Shown: positions 35,194-47,400, counted from the first letter of the stretch. The stretch: 64,000 nucleotides of DNA from Poecilobothrus nobilitatus (GCA_947095535.1 OX352772.1:103913099-103977098), one strand, 5' to 3'. Notes: generated from the letters alone by a model not told the origin. Numbers and translations are program-made.

Positions 35194-36005
35194 TGTAATA
35201 ATTTTGATGTTATATATATGTATTTAATGTCTTTCCCTAACTAATTCTATGTATGCAGCTAACGTGTCGTTATAAGCCTTTCCTAATGGCACATATACAA
35301 TTTACCGTATATTTATCCACCGCAGTAACCACTGATCAACATGGCAAACTAAATTGCCTTTTCCTTATTTTAATGCTAAAGCAAACCTTTTAATTTAAAT
35401 TAATTCAAATTAAATAAAACAAGCAAAGCTAATTGCTCAGATAAAATAAATATAAAATAATAAAATAAAGCAAGCAAAGTTAATTGCTCAGGAAAACTAT
35501 TCTGGTTTGAATCCAAAATAATTCTGATTTTTATTTTCAAAAGTCTTACTATTTATACTATTTTAATTTACATTATCTTAATACAAAAATTATCAAAGTC
35601 AATAAATTATAACAATTTATTGTTTTGTTACACAGAAATTATTTGCGACAAAAATTCAATATAATATCAAGTACCTTTCTACAATACAATTTCCATATGC
35701 GATAATTAACCAAAATATTACCCAAAAATGTAATTGCATACAAAAATGAATCATTCACAAATCATAACATTTAAAAATCTAAACGAAAGATCTAATTTGA
35801 TCTTCTTCTTTATTGAGTATATTGTATGTAAATAAATGTATTTGATTATTGTACGATACAAAAATAAACAGATGTTTGCAATTGAAAGTGTGAGCACACA
35901 AAATGCTACGTCAGCAATTTTATGTTATTTAATTTAAAATTACTTTGATAATGTAGAATCTACAGTTATGGAAATTATTTTGTGAGCAAGTCGAGATATA
36001 CTACA
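35194..36005 (-). repeat. Gypsy-C LTR 1 (812 bp)
   Basis: Plus strand TGTAATAATTTTGATG...GATATACTACA. Has a segment (about 35,827-35,930) that is shared with LTR 3 but missing from LTR 2. Confidence 0.9.
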
Positions 36006-36015
36006 TCCTCCCCTC
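36006..36015 (-). promoter_or_regulatory. Gypsy-C polypurine tract, unit 1
   Basis: Minus strand GAGGGGAGGA directly upstream of the 3' LTR; primes plus-strand DNA synthesis. Confidence 0.85.
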
Positions 36016-37080
36016 AAAGAAAAAAATAATATTAGTTTACATTTCTTAAAATTTAAACTAATTTATTTTAAATTTACTAACAAAACAAAATATTTATATT
36101 AATTTTAAATTTTATATTCACAAAAAAAATTTTTTTTTTTTTTTTAAATTTAATTTTTCTAAATATCTATAATTTTTGTTTATATTCTTTCCTATCTTTA
36201 ATTAAATTATTGTTATGTAATTTTACTTCTCTGTTATTTATAATTACTGTACTATTTGGACCTTTTGAGCTATAATTTTAAATGGTCCTTTAAAAGGTAA
36301 ATTTAATTTTTCTTATTTCCTACTTTTATATATACATAATAATTTATTACGAAATTTGATTTGTTTACATTATTTTGCTTTAATTTATGATTTTGTTTTT
36401 CATTGATTAAACAATTTTTTGCCTTTTCATTAGCATATTTTAATTTTAATTTTAGTTCATTTAAATAATCATCTAGGTTATAAATACAATTTTTATTCTT
36501 TAATATTTCACATGGAAGAGTATTTATTTTTCTGTAAACCAATTCGAAAGGTGAATAATGTGTAGTACTATGCGGTGTTGAGTTGTAAAAGTAAGTATAG
36601 TAAGGTAAGTATTCGTACCAAGTGTCTTGTCCTTCTAAACTCATAAAATAGTCATTCAATACTCTGTGATTCCTTTCAATAGAACCTAATGGTTCATGAG
36701 GATAAGGTGCTGATGTTTTTTTTTTTAATGTTCAAAAATTTGCAAATGTTTTTTAATAGTTCATTTGTAAATTCTGTGCCTTTATCAGTTTTTAATTTGT
36801 TTAAATATCCGTATTTCAGTATAAATTTCTCTACTATTGTTTTTGCAACTGTTGTTGCGTCTTTAGTTTCTATTGGATAAGCTTCTTCATATTTCATTAA
36901 TTCACATTGTAAAGTAAGAATTTATCTATTTATTATTTGATGGTTTTAATGGACCAACTGTATCTATTGTAATTGTTTCAAATGATGTCGTGGGTGTGTC
37001 TGTAATTACATAATTCTCTTTTGTATATTTATATGTTGTTATGTTGTATATTTATATGTTGAATCATGATTCTCTTTAAT
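36016..37080 (-). pseudogene. Gypsy-C integrase, unit 1
   Basis: Reads ITIDTVGPLKPSNNK (first Asp, about 36,940), LKTDKGTEFTNELL (second Asp, in 36,694-36,897), GSIERNHRVLN (catalytic Glu kept, about 36,680) and SPFELVYRKINTLP (36,303-36,659). A one-base difference from unit 2 in a T-run near 36,306 ends the C-terminal domain early (IKVGNKKN). Additional frameshift near 36,700. The SPFEL motif and primer site suggest the mdg1/412 side of Ty3/Gypsy (inference). Confidence 0.85.
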
Positions 37081-37087
37081 TAATGAT

Positions 37088-37380
37088 TTCATTTCTTGTA
37101 AATCTTTTATTTCTTTTGGAGGTTCATATAATATTATCTTTAAATTATTATCTTTATTTTCATTGTGTAGCTCATTAAATAAATTTTTAAATTCTTGGAT
37201 ATCCATATCTTCAAATATTTTATCATTATTTGCTAAGGCTAATTCTTTGATATGTAACTTGGTAAAGATTTTTCGCCATATTCAGCAATTACTTCATTTT
37301 CTGCTGCTATAATTTTATTTAAATCATTTATATTATAATTTTCTTTTATTTTCGTATCTGGTACCATTAAATTTCATTTG
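37088..37380 (-). pseudogene. Gypsy-C spacer region, unit 1
   Basis: Corresponds to the 137-codon frame in unit 2 (40,681-41,094), containing DIQEFKNLFNELHNEN and LYEPPKEIKDLQEMK, but has a deletion near 37,262 and loses frame. This lies between RNase H and integrase core. Function not recognised. Confidence 0.7.
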
Positions 37381-37387
37381 ATTATTC

Positions 37388-37800
37388 TTAAATTTCAATT
37401 TCTTTATAAATCTTATACATATCTGCTATTGATATTGCATTCCAAATATGAAGGTCATCAATCTTCATATTTGTATGTAACGCTTCGGTGGAGCACTTAT
37501 TTTCATTATTTTTATTATTTTTATTTATTTCTTCCTCCTTCATATTTCTTATAATTGCGTTTATGTTATTTTTCGGTATCATTTCCTTTAATATAGTAGA
37601 GTCAACTTGTATTCTCGATAGAGCATTGGCATTAGCATTCATCTTGCCTTGTTTAAATATTATTTCAAAATCGTAATGTTTTTATCTGTGATGCCATGTA
37701 TTTGGGAAGTTTCATTTTCTAAAATAAATCTGCTCCCGTGTCTATCAATAGTGTCAGATAATCATTACTATTTTTTATTCTTACTGTTATTATGTTTGTA
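37388..37800 (-). pseudogene. Gypsy-C protease joined to RNase H tail, unit 1
   Basis: The end of a protease (LLIDTGAD-type motif near 37,740) is followed almost at once by the terminal segment of RNase H (FKQGKMNANANALSRI), with no RT in between. Unit 2 has the identical junction. The frame continues with an Asn/Lys-rich stretch (NMKEEEINKNNKNNENK). Confidence 0.82.
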
Positions 37801-37880
37801 CAGCTTTGATCACTGTTCATGCTGATTACTTTCTTCTGTTGAATTGGTTCTGTGTATTTCTTTGCATGTACCTTATTGTT

Positions 37881-38607
37881 TTACCTTTGCATGTTTACAT
37901 GCTCCGGATTTCTCCGGCCGGGGCCGTTGTAGTTTCCCTGTCGATTTTTAGCAAATCTGTTGTAATAGTGATTATTATTATTATTATAATTGTTGTTGTT
38001 ATTATTGTAATTACTATTGTTGTTGTAATTATTGTTGTTGCAATTACGTCTACTGTTTCGGTAGTTATTTGTGCCTCTCAAATTCTGTGATCTGAAACGC
38101 ATGACGTTACTTGATTGAACGTCACTGTCCATTTTAGATACAAATTGTATTGCTTCATTAAAGATTTTTGGTTTGGCTGCTAACATTACAGCTGTGCATG
38201 TTCCATTCATGCCATTCTTAAATGTATTTAGACCTAATTGGTCATTTAGTTTAATTATAATATTTCTATTATTAATCTATTTTTAACTCTATCTGAGAGT
38301 TTAGTTGCTAAATCAACTTTAATAATTTGTTCTCTTCATCACCATCTTTTAATACGTCTGCATAAAATTTTATCAAGCCTAAGAAATTGGAAAACTGCTT
38401 GATACGACCTTCAAATTGTGGCACAACTTTTATAGCTACTGTTTTATAGCTAAACAAATCAATGTTTGCCATGTTGGAAGCTTCGTTTTTAACTTTTGGT
38501 TTCAAGAAGATTTTTATTTGTTTAGTGATTTCTTTTAATTTAATGCTGAATTCTAGTTGTAAGTTATCTTCACAATTTTGTTGAAAATATTTCCCAAACT
38601 TGTTCAA
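37881..38607 (-). pseudogene. Gypsy-C gag, unit 1
   Basis: The core block (38,308-38,607) begins MNKFGKYFQQNCEDNLQLEF. The second block (37,881-38,210) has a low-complexity Asn/Tyr-rich stretch encoded by GTT/ATT-type triplet repeats, then RFAKNRQGNYNGPGRRN. No CCHC knuckle; the Arg/Gly/Asn-rich tail may replace it for RNA binding (inference). A frame change lies between the blocks. Confidence 0.8.
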
Positions 38608-38931
38608 TTTGTCTATTTTTTTCTTCTATAAATGCCTGAGAGTATGTTCTAGTCGGGATTTTCTTTAGTGTTTTTAATAAGTTAGTTAGTTCTTTTCATT
38701 TGGCATATTCTATTTAGTTTATGGCAAAATTTAGTAATATAATTTAATTTGGTAATTTTTTTTTTTACATTATTTATATTTTTATACATTTTTAAATACT
38801 AATTTTATTAATTAAAAGCAAAAATTTTTGAAAATGTGCTAGAAAGAAAATTTGTTTTAATATTATTATCTCCATATCTCAGCACCTGCTGCGAACTCAG
38901 TTGATATGATGTTCACTGCACTATATTCCAG

Positions 38932-38949
38932 GTAAGTGCAGGGTCGCCA
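38932..38949 (-). promoter_or_regulatory. Gypsy-C primer binding site, unit 1
   Basis: Minus strand TGGCGACCCTGCACTTAC immediately after the LTR. The TGGCGACC start is like arginine-tRNA-primed insect elements such as 412 (from memory). Confidence 0.75.
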
Positions 38950-39651
38950 TGTAATAATTTTGATGTTATATATGTATTTAATGCCTTTCCCTAACTAATT
39001 GTATGTACGCAGCTAACGTGCCGTTATAAGTCTTTCCTAATGACACACATACAATTTACCGTATATTTATCCACCGCAGTAACCGCTGATCAATATGGCA
39101 AACTAAATTGTCGTTTCCTTATTTTAAGGCTAAGGCAAACCTTTTAATTTAAATTAATAAAAATGAAATAAAACAAGCAAAGCTAATTGCTCAGATAAAA
39201 TAAATAAAATAAAGCAAGCAAAGTTAATTGCTCAGGTTTGATGCGGGTTTGAATCCAAAATAATTCTGATTTTTATTTTCAAAAGTCTTACTATTTATAC
39301 TATTTTAATTTACATTATCTTAATACAAAAATTATCAAAGTCAATAAATTATAACAATTTATTGCTTTGTTACACAGAAATTATTTGCGACAAAAATTCA
39401 ATATAATATATAGTACCTTTGTACAATACAATTTCCATATGCGATAATTAACCAAAATATTACCCAAAAATATAATTGCATACAAAAATTAATCATTCAC
39501 AAATCATAACGTTCAAAAATCTAAACGACAGATCTAATTTGATCTTCTTCTTTATTGAGTATATTGTTTGTTATTTAATTTCAAATTATTTTGATAATGT
39601 AGAATCTACAGTTATGGAAATTATTTTGTGAGCAAGTCAAGATATACTACA
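38950..39651 (-). repeat. Gypsy-C LTR 2, shared central LTR (702 bp)
   Basis: Acts as 5' LTR of unit 1 (primer site on its low side) and 3' LTR of unit 2 (polypurine tract on its high side). It lacks about 110 bp that LTRs 1 and 3 contain. Confidence 0.9.
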
Positions 39652-39661
39652 TCCTCTCCCC
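39652..39661 (-). promoter_or_regulatory. Gypsy-C polypurine tract, unit 2
   Basis: Minus strand GGGGAGAGGA directly upstream of the central LTR. Confidence 0.82.
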
Positions 39662-39811
39662 AAAGAAAAAAATAATATTAGTTTACATTTCTTAAAATTT
39701 AAACTAATTTATTTTAAATTTACTAACAAAACAAAATATTTATATTAATTTTAAATTTTATATTAAAAAAAAAATTTTTTTTTTTTATAAAATGTAATTA
39801 TATCTAAATAT

Positions 39812-40680
39812 CTATAATTTTTGTTTATATTCTTTCCTATCTTTAATTAAATTATTGTTATCTAATTCTACTTCTTTATTATTTATAATTACTGTACTAT
39901 TTGGACCTTTTTGAGCTATAATTTTAAATGGTCCTTTAAAAGGTAAATTTAATTTTTTCTTATTTCCTACTTTTATATATACATAATAATTTATTACGAA
40001 ATTTGATTTGTTTACATTATTTTGCTTTAATTTATTATTTTGTTTTTCATTGATTAAACAATTTCTTGCCTTTTCATTAGCATATTTTAATTTTAGTTCA
40101 TTTAAATGATCATCTAGGTTATAAATACAATTTTTATTCTTTAATATTTCACATGGAAGAGTACTTATTTTTCTGTGCATCAATTCGAAAGGTGAATAAT
40201 GTGTAGTACTATGTGGTGTTGAGTTGTAAAAGTAAGAATAGTAAGGTAAGTATTCGTCCCAAGTGTCTTGTCCTTCTAAACTCATAAAATAGTCATTCAA
40301 TACTCTGTGATTCCTTGCAATAGAACCTAATGGTTCATGATGATAAGGTGTTGAAGTTTTTTTTTTCAATGTTCAAAAATTTGCAAATGTTTTTTAATAG
40401 TTCATTTGTAAATTCTGTGCCTTTATCAGTTTTTAATTTTTTGAAACATCCGTATTTCAGTATAAATTTCTCTACTATTGTTTTTGCGACTGTTGTTGCG
40501 TCTTTAGTTTCTATTGGATAAGCATAAGCATGGACATATTTCGTTAATTCACATAAAGTAAGAATATATCTATTTATTATTTGATGGTTTTAATGGACCA
40601 ACTGTATCTATTGTAATTGTTTCAAATGATGTTGTGGGTGTGTCTGTAATTACATAATTCTCTTTTGTATATTTATGTTG
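39812..40680 (-). pseudogene. Gypsy-C integrase, unit 2
   Basis: More complete C-terminus than unit 1 (39,812-40,369; SPFELMHRKISTLP, then LPFKGPFKIIAQKGPNSTVII, a GPF-type module). ITIDTVGPLKPS (about 40,600) and LKTDKGTEFTNELL (about 40,420) keep both Asp residues, but the third catalytic residue is Ala (GSIARNHRVLN, about 40,320) where unit 1 has Glu. Frame breaks near 40,370 and 40,530. Inactive by that substitution alone. Confidence 0.87.
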
Positions 40681-41094
40681 TTATGTTGTATATTTATATG
40701 TTGAATCATGATTCTCTTTAATTAATCTTTTCATTTCTTGTAAATCTTTTATTTCTTTTGGAGGTTCATATAATATTATCTTTAAATTATTATCTTTATT
40801 TTCATTGTGCAGCTCATTAAATAAATTTTTAAATTCTTGGATATCCATATCTTCAAATATTTTATCATTATTTGCTAAGGCTAATTCTTTGATATGTAAC
40901 TTGCTTGTTTTGAATAATAGCTTCCTCAGAATCAATTTTATCTCTGGTAAAGATTTTTCGCCATATTCAGCAATTACTTCATTTTCTGCTATAATTTTAT
41001 TTAAATCATTTATATCATAATTTTCTTTTTGATAATTTCTTTTATTTTCATATCTGTTACCAGCTAATTTCATTTGATTATTCTTAAATTTCAA
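40681..41094 (-). CDS. Gypsy-C spacer ORF, unit 2
   Basis: A 137-codon open frame, Lys/Asn/Glu-rich, predicted mostly helical (DINDLNKIIAENEVIAEYGEK, KIFEDMDIQEFKNLFNELHN). It is part of the pol polyprotein between RNase H and the integrase core rather than a separate gene. No motif recognised. Confidence 0.55.
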   Translation of the reverse strand: MKFKNNQMKLAGNRYENKRNYQKENYDINDLNKIIAENEVIAEYGEKSLPEIKLILRKLLFKTSKLHIKELALANNDKIFEDMDIQEFKNLFNELHNENKDNNLKIILYEPPKEIKDLQEMKRLIKENHDSTYKYTT

Positions 41095-41530
41095 TTTCTT
41101 TATAAATCTTATACATATCTGCTATAGAAATTGCGTTCCAAATATGAAGGTGATCAATCTTCATATTTGTATGTAAGGTTTCGGTGGAGCACTTATTTTC
41201 ATTATTTTTATTATTTTTATTTATTTCTTCCTCCTTCATATTTCTTATAATTGCGTTTATGTTATTTTTCGGTATCATTTTCTTTAATCCAGTAGAGTCA
41301 ACTTGTATTCTCGATAGAGCATCGGCATTAGTATTCATCTTGCCTTGTTTAAATATTATTTCAAAATCGTAATGTTTTTATCTGTGATGCCATTTATTTG
41401 AGAAGTTTCATTTTCTAAAATATATCTGCTCCCGTGTCTATCAATAGTGTCAGATAATCACTACTATTTTTTATTCTTACTTTTATTATGTTTGTATAGC
41501 TTTGATCACTGTTCATGCTGCTTATTTTGT
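41084..41530 (-). pseudogene. Gypsy-C protease joined to RNase H tail, unit 2
   Basis: LTLLIDTGAD (about 41,440) is the protease active site, followed by an in-frame stop and then FKQGKMNTNADALSRI, the end of RNase H. The RT domain is absent, exactly as in unit 1. The frame runs to the Asn-rich stretch that overlaps the start of the spacer ORF. Confidence 0.85.
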
Positions 41531-41566
41531 TCTCTTGAATTGGTTGTGTATTTCTTTGCATGTACC

Positions 41567-42254
41567 TTATGTCTGCATGTTGTTTACATGCTCCGGATTT
41601 CTCCGAACGGGGCCGTTGTAGTTTCCCTGTTGATTTTTAGCAAATCTGTTGTTATAGTGATTATTATTATTATTATAATTGTTGTTGTTGTTGTTATTAT
41701 TGTAATTTATATTGTTGTTGCAATTACCTCTGCTGTTTAGGTAGTTATTTGTACCTCTCAAATTCTTTGATCTGAAACGCATGACGTTACTTGATCGAAC
41801 GTCATTGTCCATTTCAGATACAAATTGTATTGCTTCATTAAAGTTTTTTTGGTTTGGCTGCTAACATTTCAGCTTTCCATATGTATTTAGACCTAATTGG
41901 TCATTTAGTTTAATTATAATATTTCTATTATTAATCTATTTTTAACTCTATCTGAGAGTTTAGTTGCTAAATCAACTTTAATAATTTGTTCTCTTCATCA
42001 CCATCTTTTAATACGTCTGCATAAAATTTTACCAAGTCTAAGAAATTGGAAAGCTGCTTGATATTACCTTTAAATTGTTGCACAACTTTTATAGGTACTG
42101 TTAAATCAATGTTTGCCATGTTGGAAGCTTCGTTTTTAACTTTTGGTTTCAAAAAGATTTTTATTTGTTTAGTGATTTCTCTTAATTTAATGCTGAATTC
42201 TAGTTGTAAGTTATCTTCACAATTTTGTTGAAAATATTTCCCAAACTTGTTCAA
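41567..42254 (-). pseudogene. Gypsy-C gag, unit 2
   Basis: Homologue of unit 1 gag: core 41,967-42,254 and Asn/Tyr-rich block 41,567-41,812. Compared with unit 1 it has a 15-base deletion near 42,100 and has lost about 100 bases between the blocks (near 41,850-41,880). Confidence 0.8.
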
Positions 42255-42578
42255 TTTGTCTATTTTTTTCTTCTATAAATGCCTGAGAGTATGTTCTACT
42301 CAGCTTTTTCTTTAGTGTTTTTAATAAGTTAGTTAGTTCTTTTCATTTGGCATATTCCATTTAGTTTATGGCAAAATTTAGTAACATAATTTAATTTGGT
42401 AATTTATGTTTTTACATTATTTATATTTTTATACCTTTTTAAATACTAATTTTATTAAATAAAAGCAAAAGTTTTTGAAAATGTGCTAAAAAGAAAATTT
42501 GTTTTAATATTATTATCTCCATATCTCAGCACCTGGTGTGAACTCAGTTGATATGATGTTCACTGCACTATATTCCAG

Positions 42579-42596
42579 GTAAGTGCAGAGTCGCCA
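42579..42596 (-). promoter_or_regulatory. Gypsy-C primer binding site, unit 2
   Basis: Minus strand TGGCGACTCTGCACTTAC next to LTR 3; one base differs from unit 1. Confidence 0.72.
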
Positions 42597-43339
42597 TGTA
42601 ATAATTTTGATGTTATATATATGTATTTAATTGTATGTATGCGGCTAACGTGCCGTTATAAGTCTTTCCTAATGGCACACATACAATTTACCTTATATTT
42701 ATCCAGCGCAGTAACCGCTGATCAATATGGCAAACTAAATTGCCGTTTCCTTATTTTAAGGCTAAGGCAAACCTTTTAATTTAAATTAATAAAAATTAAA
42801 TAAAACAAGCAAAGCTAATTGCTCAGATAAAATAAATATAAAATAATAAAATAAAGCAAGCAAAGTTATTTGCTCAGGAAAACTATTCGAGTTTGAATCC
42901 AAAATAATTCTGATTTTTATTTTCAAAAGTTTTAATATTTATACTATTTTAATTTACTTTATCTTAATACAAAAATTACCAAAGTCAATAAATTATAAGA
43001 ATTTATTGCTTTGTTACACAGAAATTATTTGGGTCAAAAATGCAATATAATATCTAGTACCTTTTTACAATAGAATTTCCATATGCGATAATTAACCAAA
43101 ATATAATTAAAAAAAATATAATTCCATACAAAAATGAATCATTCACAAATCATAACGTTTAAAAATCGAAACGAAAGATCTACGATACGATACAAAAATA
43201 AACAGATGTTTGCAATTGAAAGTGCGACCACACAAAATGTTAGGTCAGCAATTTTATTTTATTTAATTTAAAATTATTTTGGTAATGTTGAATCTACAGT
43301 TATGGAAATTATTTTATGAGCAAGTCAAGATATACTACA
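42597..43339 (-). repeat. Gypsy-C LTR 3 (743 bp)
   Basis: Same TGTAATAATTTTGATG...ATACTACA ends. Its 42,831-43,090 stretch recurs at 43,610-43,869 with only about three mismatches. Confidence 0.9.
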
Positions 43340-43355
43340 ACGGCGCGAAGGACCA
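43340..43355 (-). promoter_or_regulatory. BEL primer binding site
   Basis: On the minus strand TGGTCCTTCGCGCCG begins one base inside the BEL 5' LTR. The TGG start and position identify it; I do not assign the tRNA. The Gypsy-C array cuts in right after it. Confidence 0.75.
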
Positions 43356-43356
43356 A

Positions 43357-43421
43357 TGTTTTGTTTGTTGATAAACTGTTTATTTTGTTCTGTCTAATTA
43401 TTATAAATTTACATCTTTATA
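43357..43421 (-). repeat. BEL 5' LTR, inner part
   Basis: Matches the first 65 bp of the intact LTR at 21,097, then is interrupted at TTTATA by the 10.4-kb TIR element. Confidence 0.88.
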
Positions 43422-43423
43422 TC

Positions 43424-43454
43424 GTCGCCTGAATTCTCTTTTGCTCCATACGCC
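43424..43454. repeat. Copy 2 left TIR
   Basis: 31 bp from GTCGCCTGAATTC to CATACGCC, perfectly inverted at 53,822-53,852. Confidence 0.9.
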
Positions 43455-43609
43455 ACTTTTTGATTTTTTGACTTAGGAGTGGTTCTATAGGTTTTGAAAC
43501 AATCTCTTTCTAATGCTGTTATCAGAATTTTCCTATCTGCTTTAGTTTCCGAGATATACAGCGTGCAGTTTGCTCCATAAGACACATTATTTTGATTTTG
43601 TAGTGCTTA

Positions 43610-43869
43610 AATAAATATAAAATAATAAAATAAAGCAAGCAAAGTTATTTGCTCAGGAAAACTATTCGAGTTTGAATCCAAAATAATTCTGATTTTTATT
43701 TTCAAAAGTTTTAATATTTATACTATTTTAATTTACATTATCTTAATACAAAAATTACCAAAGTCAATAAATTATAAGAATTTATTACTTTGTTACACAG
43801 AAATTATTTGGGACAAAAATGCAATATAATATCTAGTACCTTTTTACAATAGAATTTCCATATGCGATA
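43610..43869. repeat. Gypsy-C LTR-derived patch
   Basis: 260 bp nearly identical to 42,831-43,090 of Gypsy-C LTR 3, including its private variant ATTCGAGTTTG. It has no LTR ends of its own. It interrupts the subterminal region of copy 2. Confidence 0.9.
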
Positions 43870-44424
43870 GTAACTTTTGTATAAAAAAAAGTATTAATAT
43901 TGTTAATTCTCATTTGCTCTATACGCATTACCATGCGCTATGAGGCATATATAATTACCATTATATTGATTACTTATTTGCTCCATAAGTATTTAGAATT
44001 GTCATTATCACTATTATATTTTCTATACCTATGAAGCAAACATGGAAAACAAATTTTTAAAGCTTATTTACCCTGTTTGTATACAGTTACACGTAATATT
44101 CACATACACATTGTGATTTGTGAATATTAATTTTATTATTTAAAAACAGAAAAATGTTAATTGTTCTAAAAAATTTTAATTTTAACGAATAAATTAGTTT
44201 TTTTCCTTTTGTATTTATACATCATAATGTGTTCTATGCGAATTTTTGTAAACACAACGCAAATTCTGACTATTTATTGTTTATTGTATTTGTGTATACA
44301 AACGAATACACGTGTACAGAATGTTCAGCACGTTTAATACGTGTGTGGTTGGTGTAATACAAAATTTTCTTAGTTTATTGTTTGGCATTGCGCTGAAAGG
44401 ACTCGTATTACGATTGCGCATTAT
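43870..44424. other. Copy 2 left subterminal region
   Basis: Non-coding; contains two GCTCCATA/GCTCTATACG-type motifs (43,914; 43,977) and an inverted one (about 44,031). It ends at the hAT-B target duplication. Confidence 0.6.
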
Positions 44425-47400
44425 CATGGGCGCTTTTACTAATAGGCAAACCTAGGCAACTGCCTACGGGCGCCAACCGAAAAAGGGCGCTTGCAATATG
44501 ATTTTCTTTATAATTTTTTTTTTCAAAATTTTTATATATTTATTGATAATTATAATTAAATTATGTAATAGAAAATAAGAATTAAACAAGATAATACTAT
44601 TAATATACATTAACATTATTTATAAGTAGTACTTTGCAGAAGTAGTTTGCGCGATGTGCGGGCGTACGACAGTCAACAAAATTCTACAAGTATAATTTTA
44701 TTGTGTTTTTGTTTTACTGACGGGTTTTACTGATGGATTTTCAAATTTGTTGTATATAAAATAAAAAGATTATAGAAGTTAAAATTTTGAAAATTTGAAT
44801 TGCAGTAGGCTAAGTTATTGCAAAATATTGGATTTCATGTTTGAAAAATTGAAATTATTTCAGTTGGTTGTTCAGCTTTCAGAATATATGTGTATAATTA
44901 TTTTATAATTATCTTCTTAAACTTGAATTTGGTATAATTTTTTAGTACAGAATATTTTATAGTGCTATTTGGTGATTTATATAAAATTTTCTCTAATTTA
45001 TAATTTTATGGTAAGCGATTTTTACATATTTAGTAATTTATTTGTTTTATAGAGGTATTGTTTTAAATATTAGGTAATAAAAATTAAATGGAAGGGCGTA
45101 AAAAAAATAGTGGTTACCAAAATAGAAAATTAGCAAAAGAAAAACAAAGAAAGTTCGATAAAATCATTGAAAAAACAACTAAACTAGATGGATTTTTAAT
45201 TAAAAAACCCGAAACCGCAGTTCAAGAACGGGTAAGCAATTGTGTTTCCATTGTGGAAATACATAACGAAACTACCACAGATGTCTCATCACTTGATATT
45301 CAGACATTTAATGATTTAGAACAAAATAAAAACTCTGACACAAATAATTTAGAACAAAACAGTGACACATCTGCTAATTGTTCGAGAATGGTTAATCTGT
45401 CCGAAAATCACACAAACATTCAAATAAACCTTGATGCTGCTACATGGAAACGGTGTGATAACTCTACTATTACATATTTATGTAGTAGAAATAATTTCAT
45501 TAGTCAAAACATCCCTACAGATTTCTCGTTAACAAAGAAGGTTTATACCGACAAAATAGGAAGATATCTAAATGAAAGTGTTTTTAGAAGAAAATTGCAA
45601 AATGGGGAATTTATACGTCGACATTATCTAGTATATTCAGAGAGTAACAAATCAATTTATTGTGCTCCTTGTCGATTGTTAGGAGGTAGTAGTTCAGCAC
45701 TGGCAACAACAGGTTATTCTGATTGGAAAAATGTAACGGAATGTTTATCTCAGCACGAAAATACATCACAACACAGACAGTTAGATACAGTTTTAAAGCA
45801 GCGATTATTAGGAGACTCTGCGTCAAATGTGAATGAACTATTAAATTCCGAAACTCTAAAGGAAAAAAATTATTGGATTCAGGTACTCAAACGGGTTGTG
45901 TGTATTATACGAAAACTTGCTAGCCGAACATTGCCTTTAAGAGGAAAAACTCAAATAATTGGAAGCATCAATAATGGCAATTTTTTAATGGCCGTAGAAT
46001 TAGTTGCCGAATTTGACCCGTTTTTAGCTGCGCATATTGAAAAATATGGAAATCCAGGAAAAGGAGGTACATCATATTTATCGTCAATAGTTTTCGAAGA
46101 AATTGTAATATTGATGGCCGAAAAAGTAAAACAACAAATATTTAAGGAATTAAGAGAAGCAAAATATTATTCAATTAGTGTAGACTCCACTCCTGATATA
46201 TCACATACTGATCAACTTGCTTTTATTATTCGATATGTAAAAAACGGAGTCCCCGAGGAACATTTTTTGAAGTTTTTGGAAAATGTAGGGCATAAAGCTG
46301 AAGATATGGAGAAAGAAATTATACAATTTTTAATTGAAAATAAAATTGAAATAAAAAATTTGAGAGGACAATCATAAGATAACGCTAGAAACATGTCTGG
46401 AATTTATTCAGGACTTCAAGCACGAATTAAGAAAATCAATGAATTGGCTCATTTTATACCTTGTGCAGCACACTCAATGAACTTGGTTGGAAAATTTGCG
46501 GCAGATTGTTGCCGAGAAGCAGCATCCTTTTTCAATTTTTTACAAGAATTATTTAATTTCTTTTCTTCTTCAACAAGTCGTTGGTTAGTGTTAACTACTA
46601 CTTTAAACGGGCGAACCATAAAAAATCTTTCCGAAACAAGATGGTCTTGTCGGTATGATGCATGCAAAGCTCTGTATGAAAACTGGGCGGGAATATCTAA
46701 AGCTTTAAAAAAAATATCACAAGATGAAACAGTATCTTCTCAAGTTAGAAGCCAAGCTCAAAATATTAACAAACAAATGAATCGTTTCGAATGTGCTTTT
46801 ATGATGACATTTTGGAAATCTATCTTAGAACGTTTTAATGCTACTAGTTTAAAGTTACAATCAATTGAAAATGATTTATCTATTGTTGTTGAGCAATACA
46901 AATCATTGATTGAATTCGTAAATTCAATGTCAATTTTATATGAAAACTATGAATCTAAAGCCAAAGAAATATCTTTTGTTAAAGAATTTGAAAGAAAACG
47001 AGGGAGAAAACGGAAACTGTTTCATGATGAAACAATTGAAGAATCGGAATTACATAGCAATCAGAATTTTAAAACCAAAACATTTAATGTTATAATTTCA
47101 TGTCTTAGTGAAGAACTGAAAAAGAGGCTTGAAGCATATGAATTAATTTATAAAAATTTTGAATTTTTAAACAATTTAACGAAATACGAACCTAAATTAA
47201 TATTAGAAAATGCAGAAAATTTATACCAGATATACAAGAACGATGAATGTTTTATTGAAGAATGTGTGCACTTGGGTTCATATTTGCAAGCTAATAAAAT
47301 TCCTGAAAATTCGATATTAGAGCTCAGTAAATTGATATATAGCAAACAATTAGAAACTGTTTTTCCAAATATAAATACAATCTTAAGAATATTTTTGTGC

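Larger units (their letters stand above)
35194..43339 (-). mobile_element. Gypsy-C tandem: LTR-internal-LTR-internal-LTR
   Basis: Three related LTRs (35,194-36,005; 38,950-39,651; 42,597-43,339) alternate with two internal regions of almost equal length (2,944 and 2,945 bp), all in the same minus-strand orientation. Each internal region has a primer site and a polypurine tract next to the correct LTR. Both lack RT and most of RNase H with the same junction. No target duplication is evident at the outer ends (CCAG versus ACGG). The array lies between the BEL primer site and BEL gag. Confidence 0.9.

Noticed and set aside
37881..38210. Asn-rich prion-like host protein
   Set aside because: The Asn/Tyr-rich block lies within a Gypsy-C gag and recurs in the second unit.
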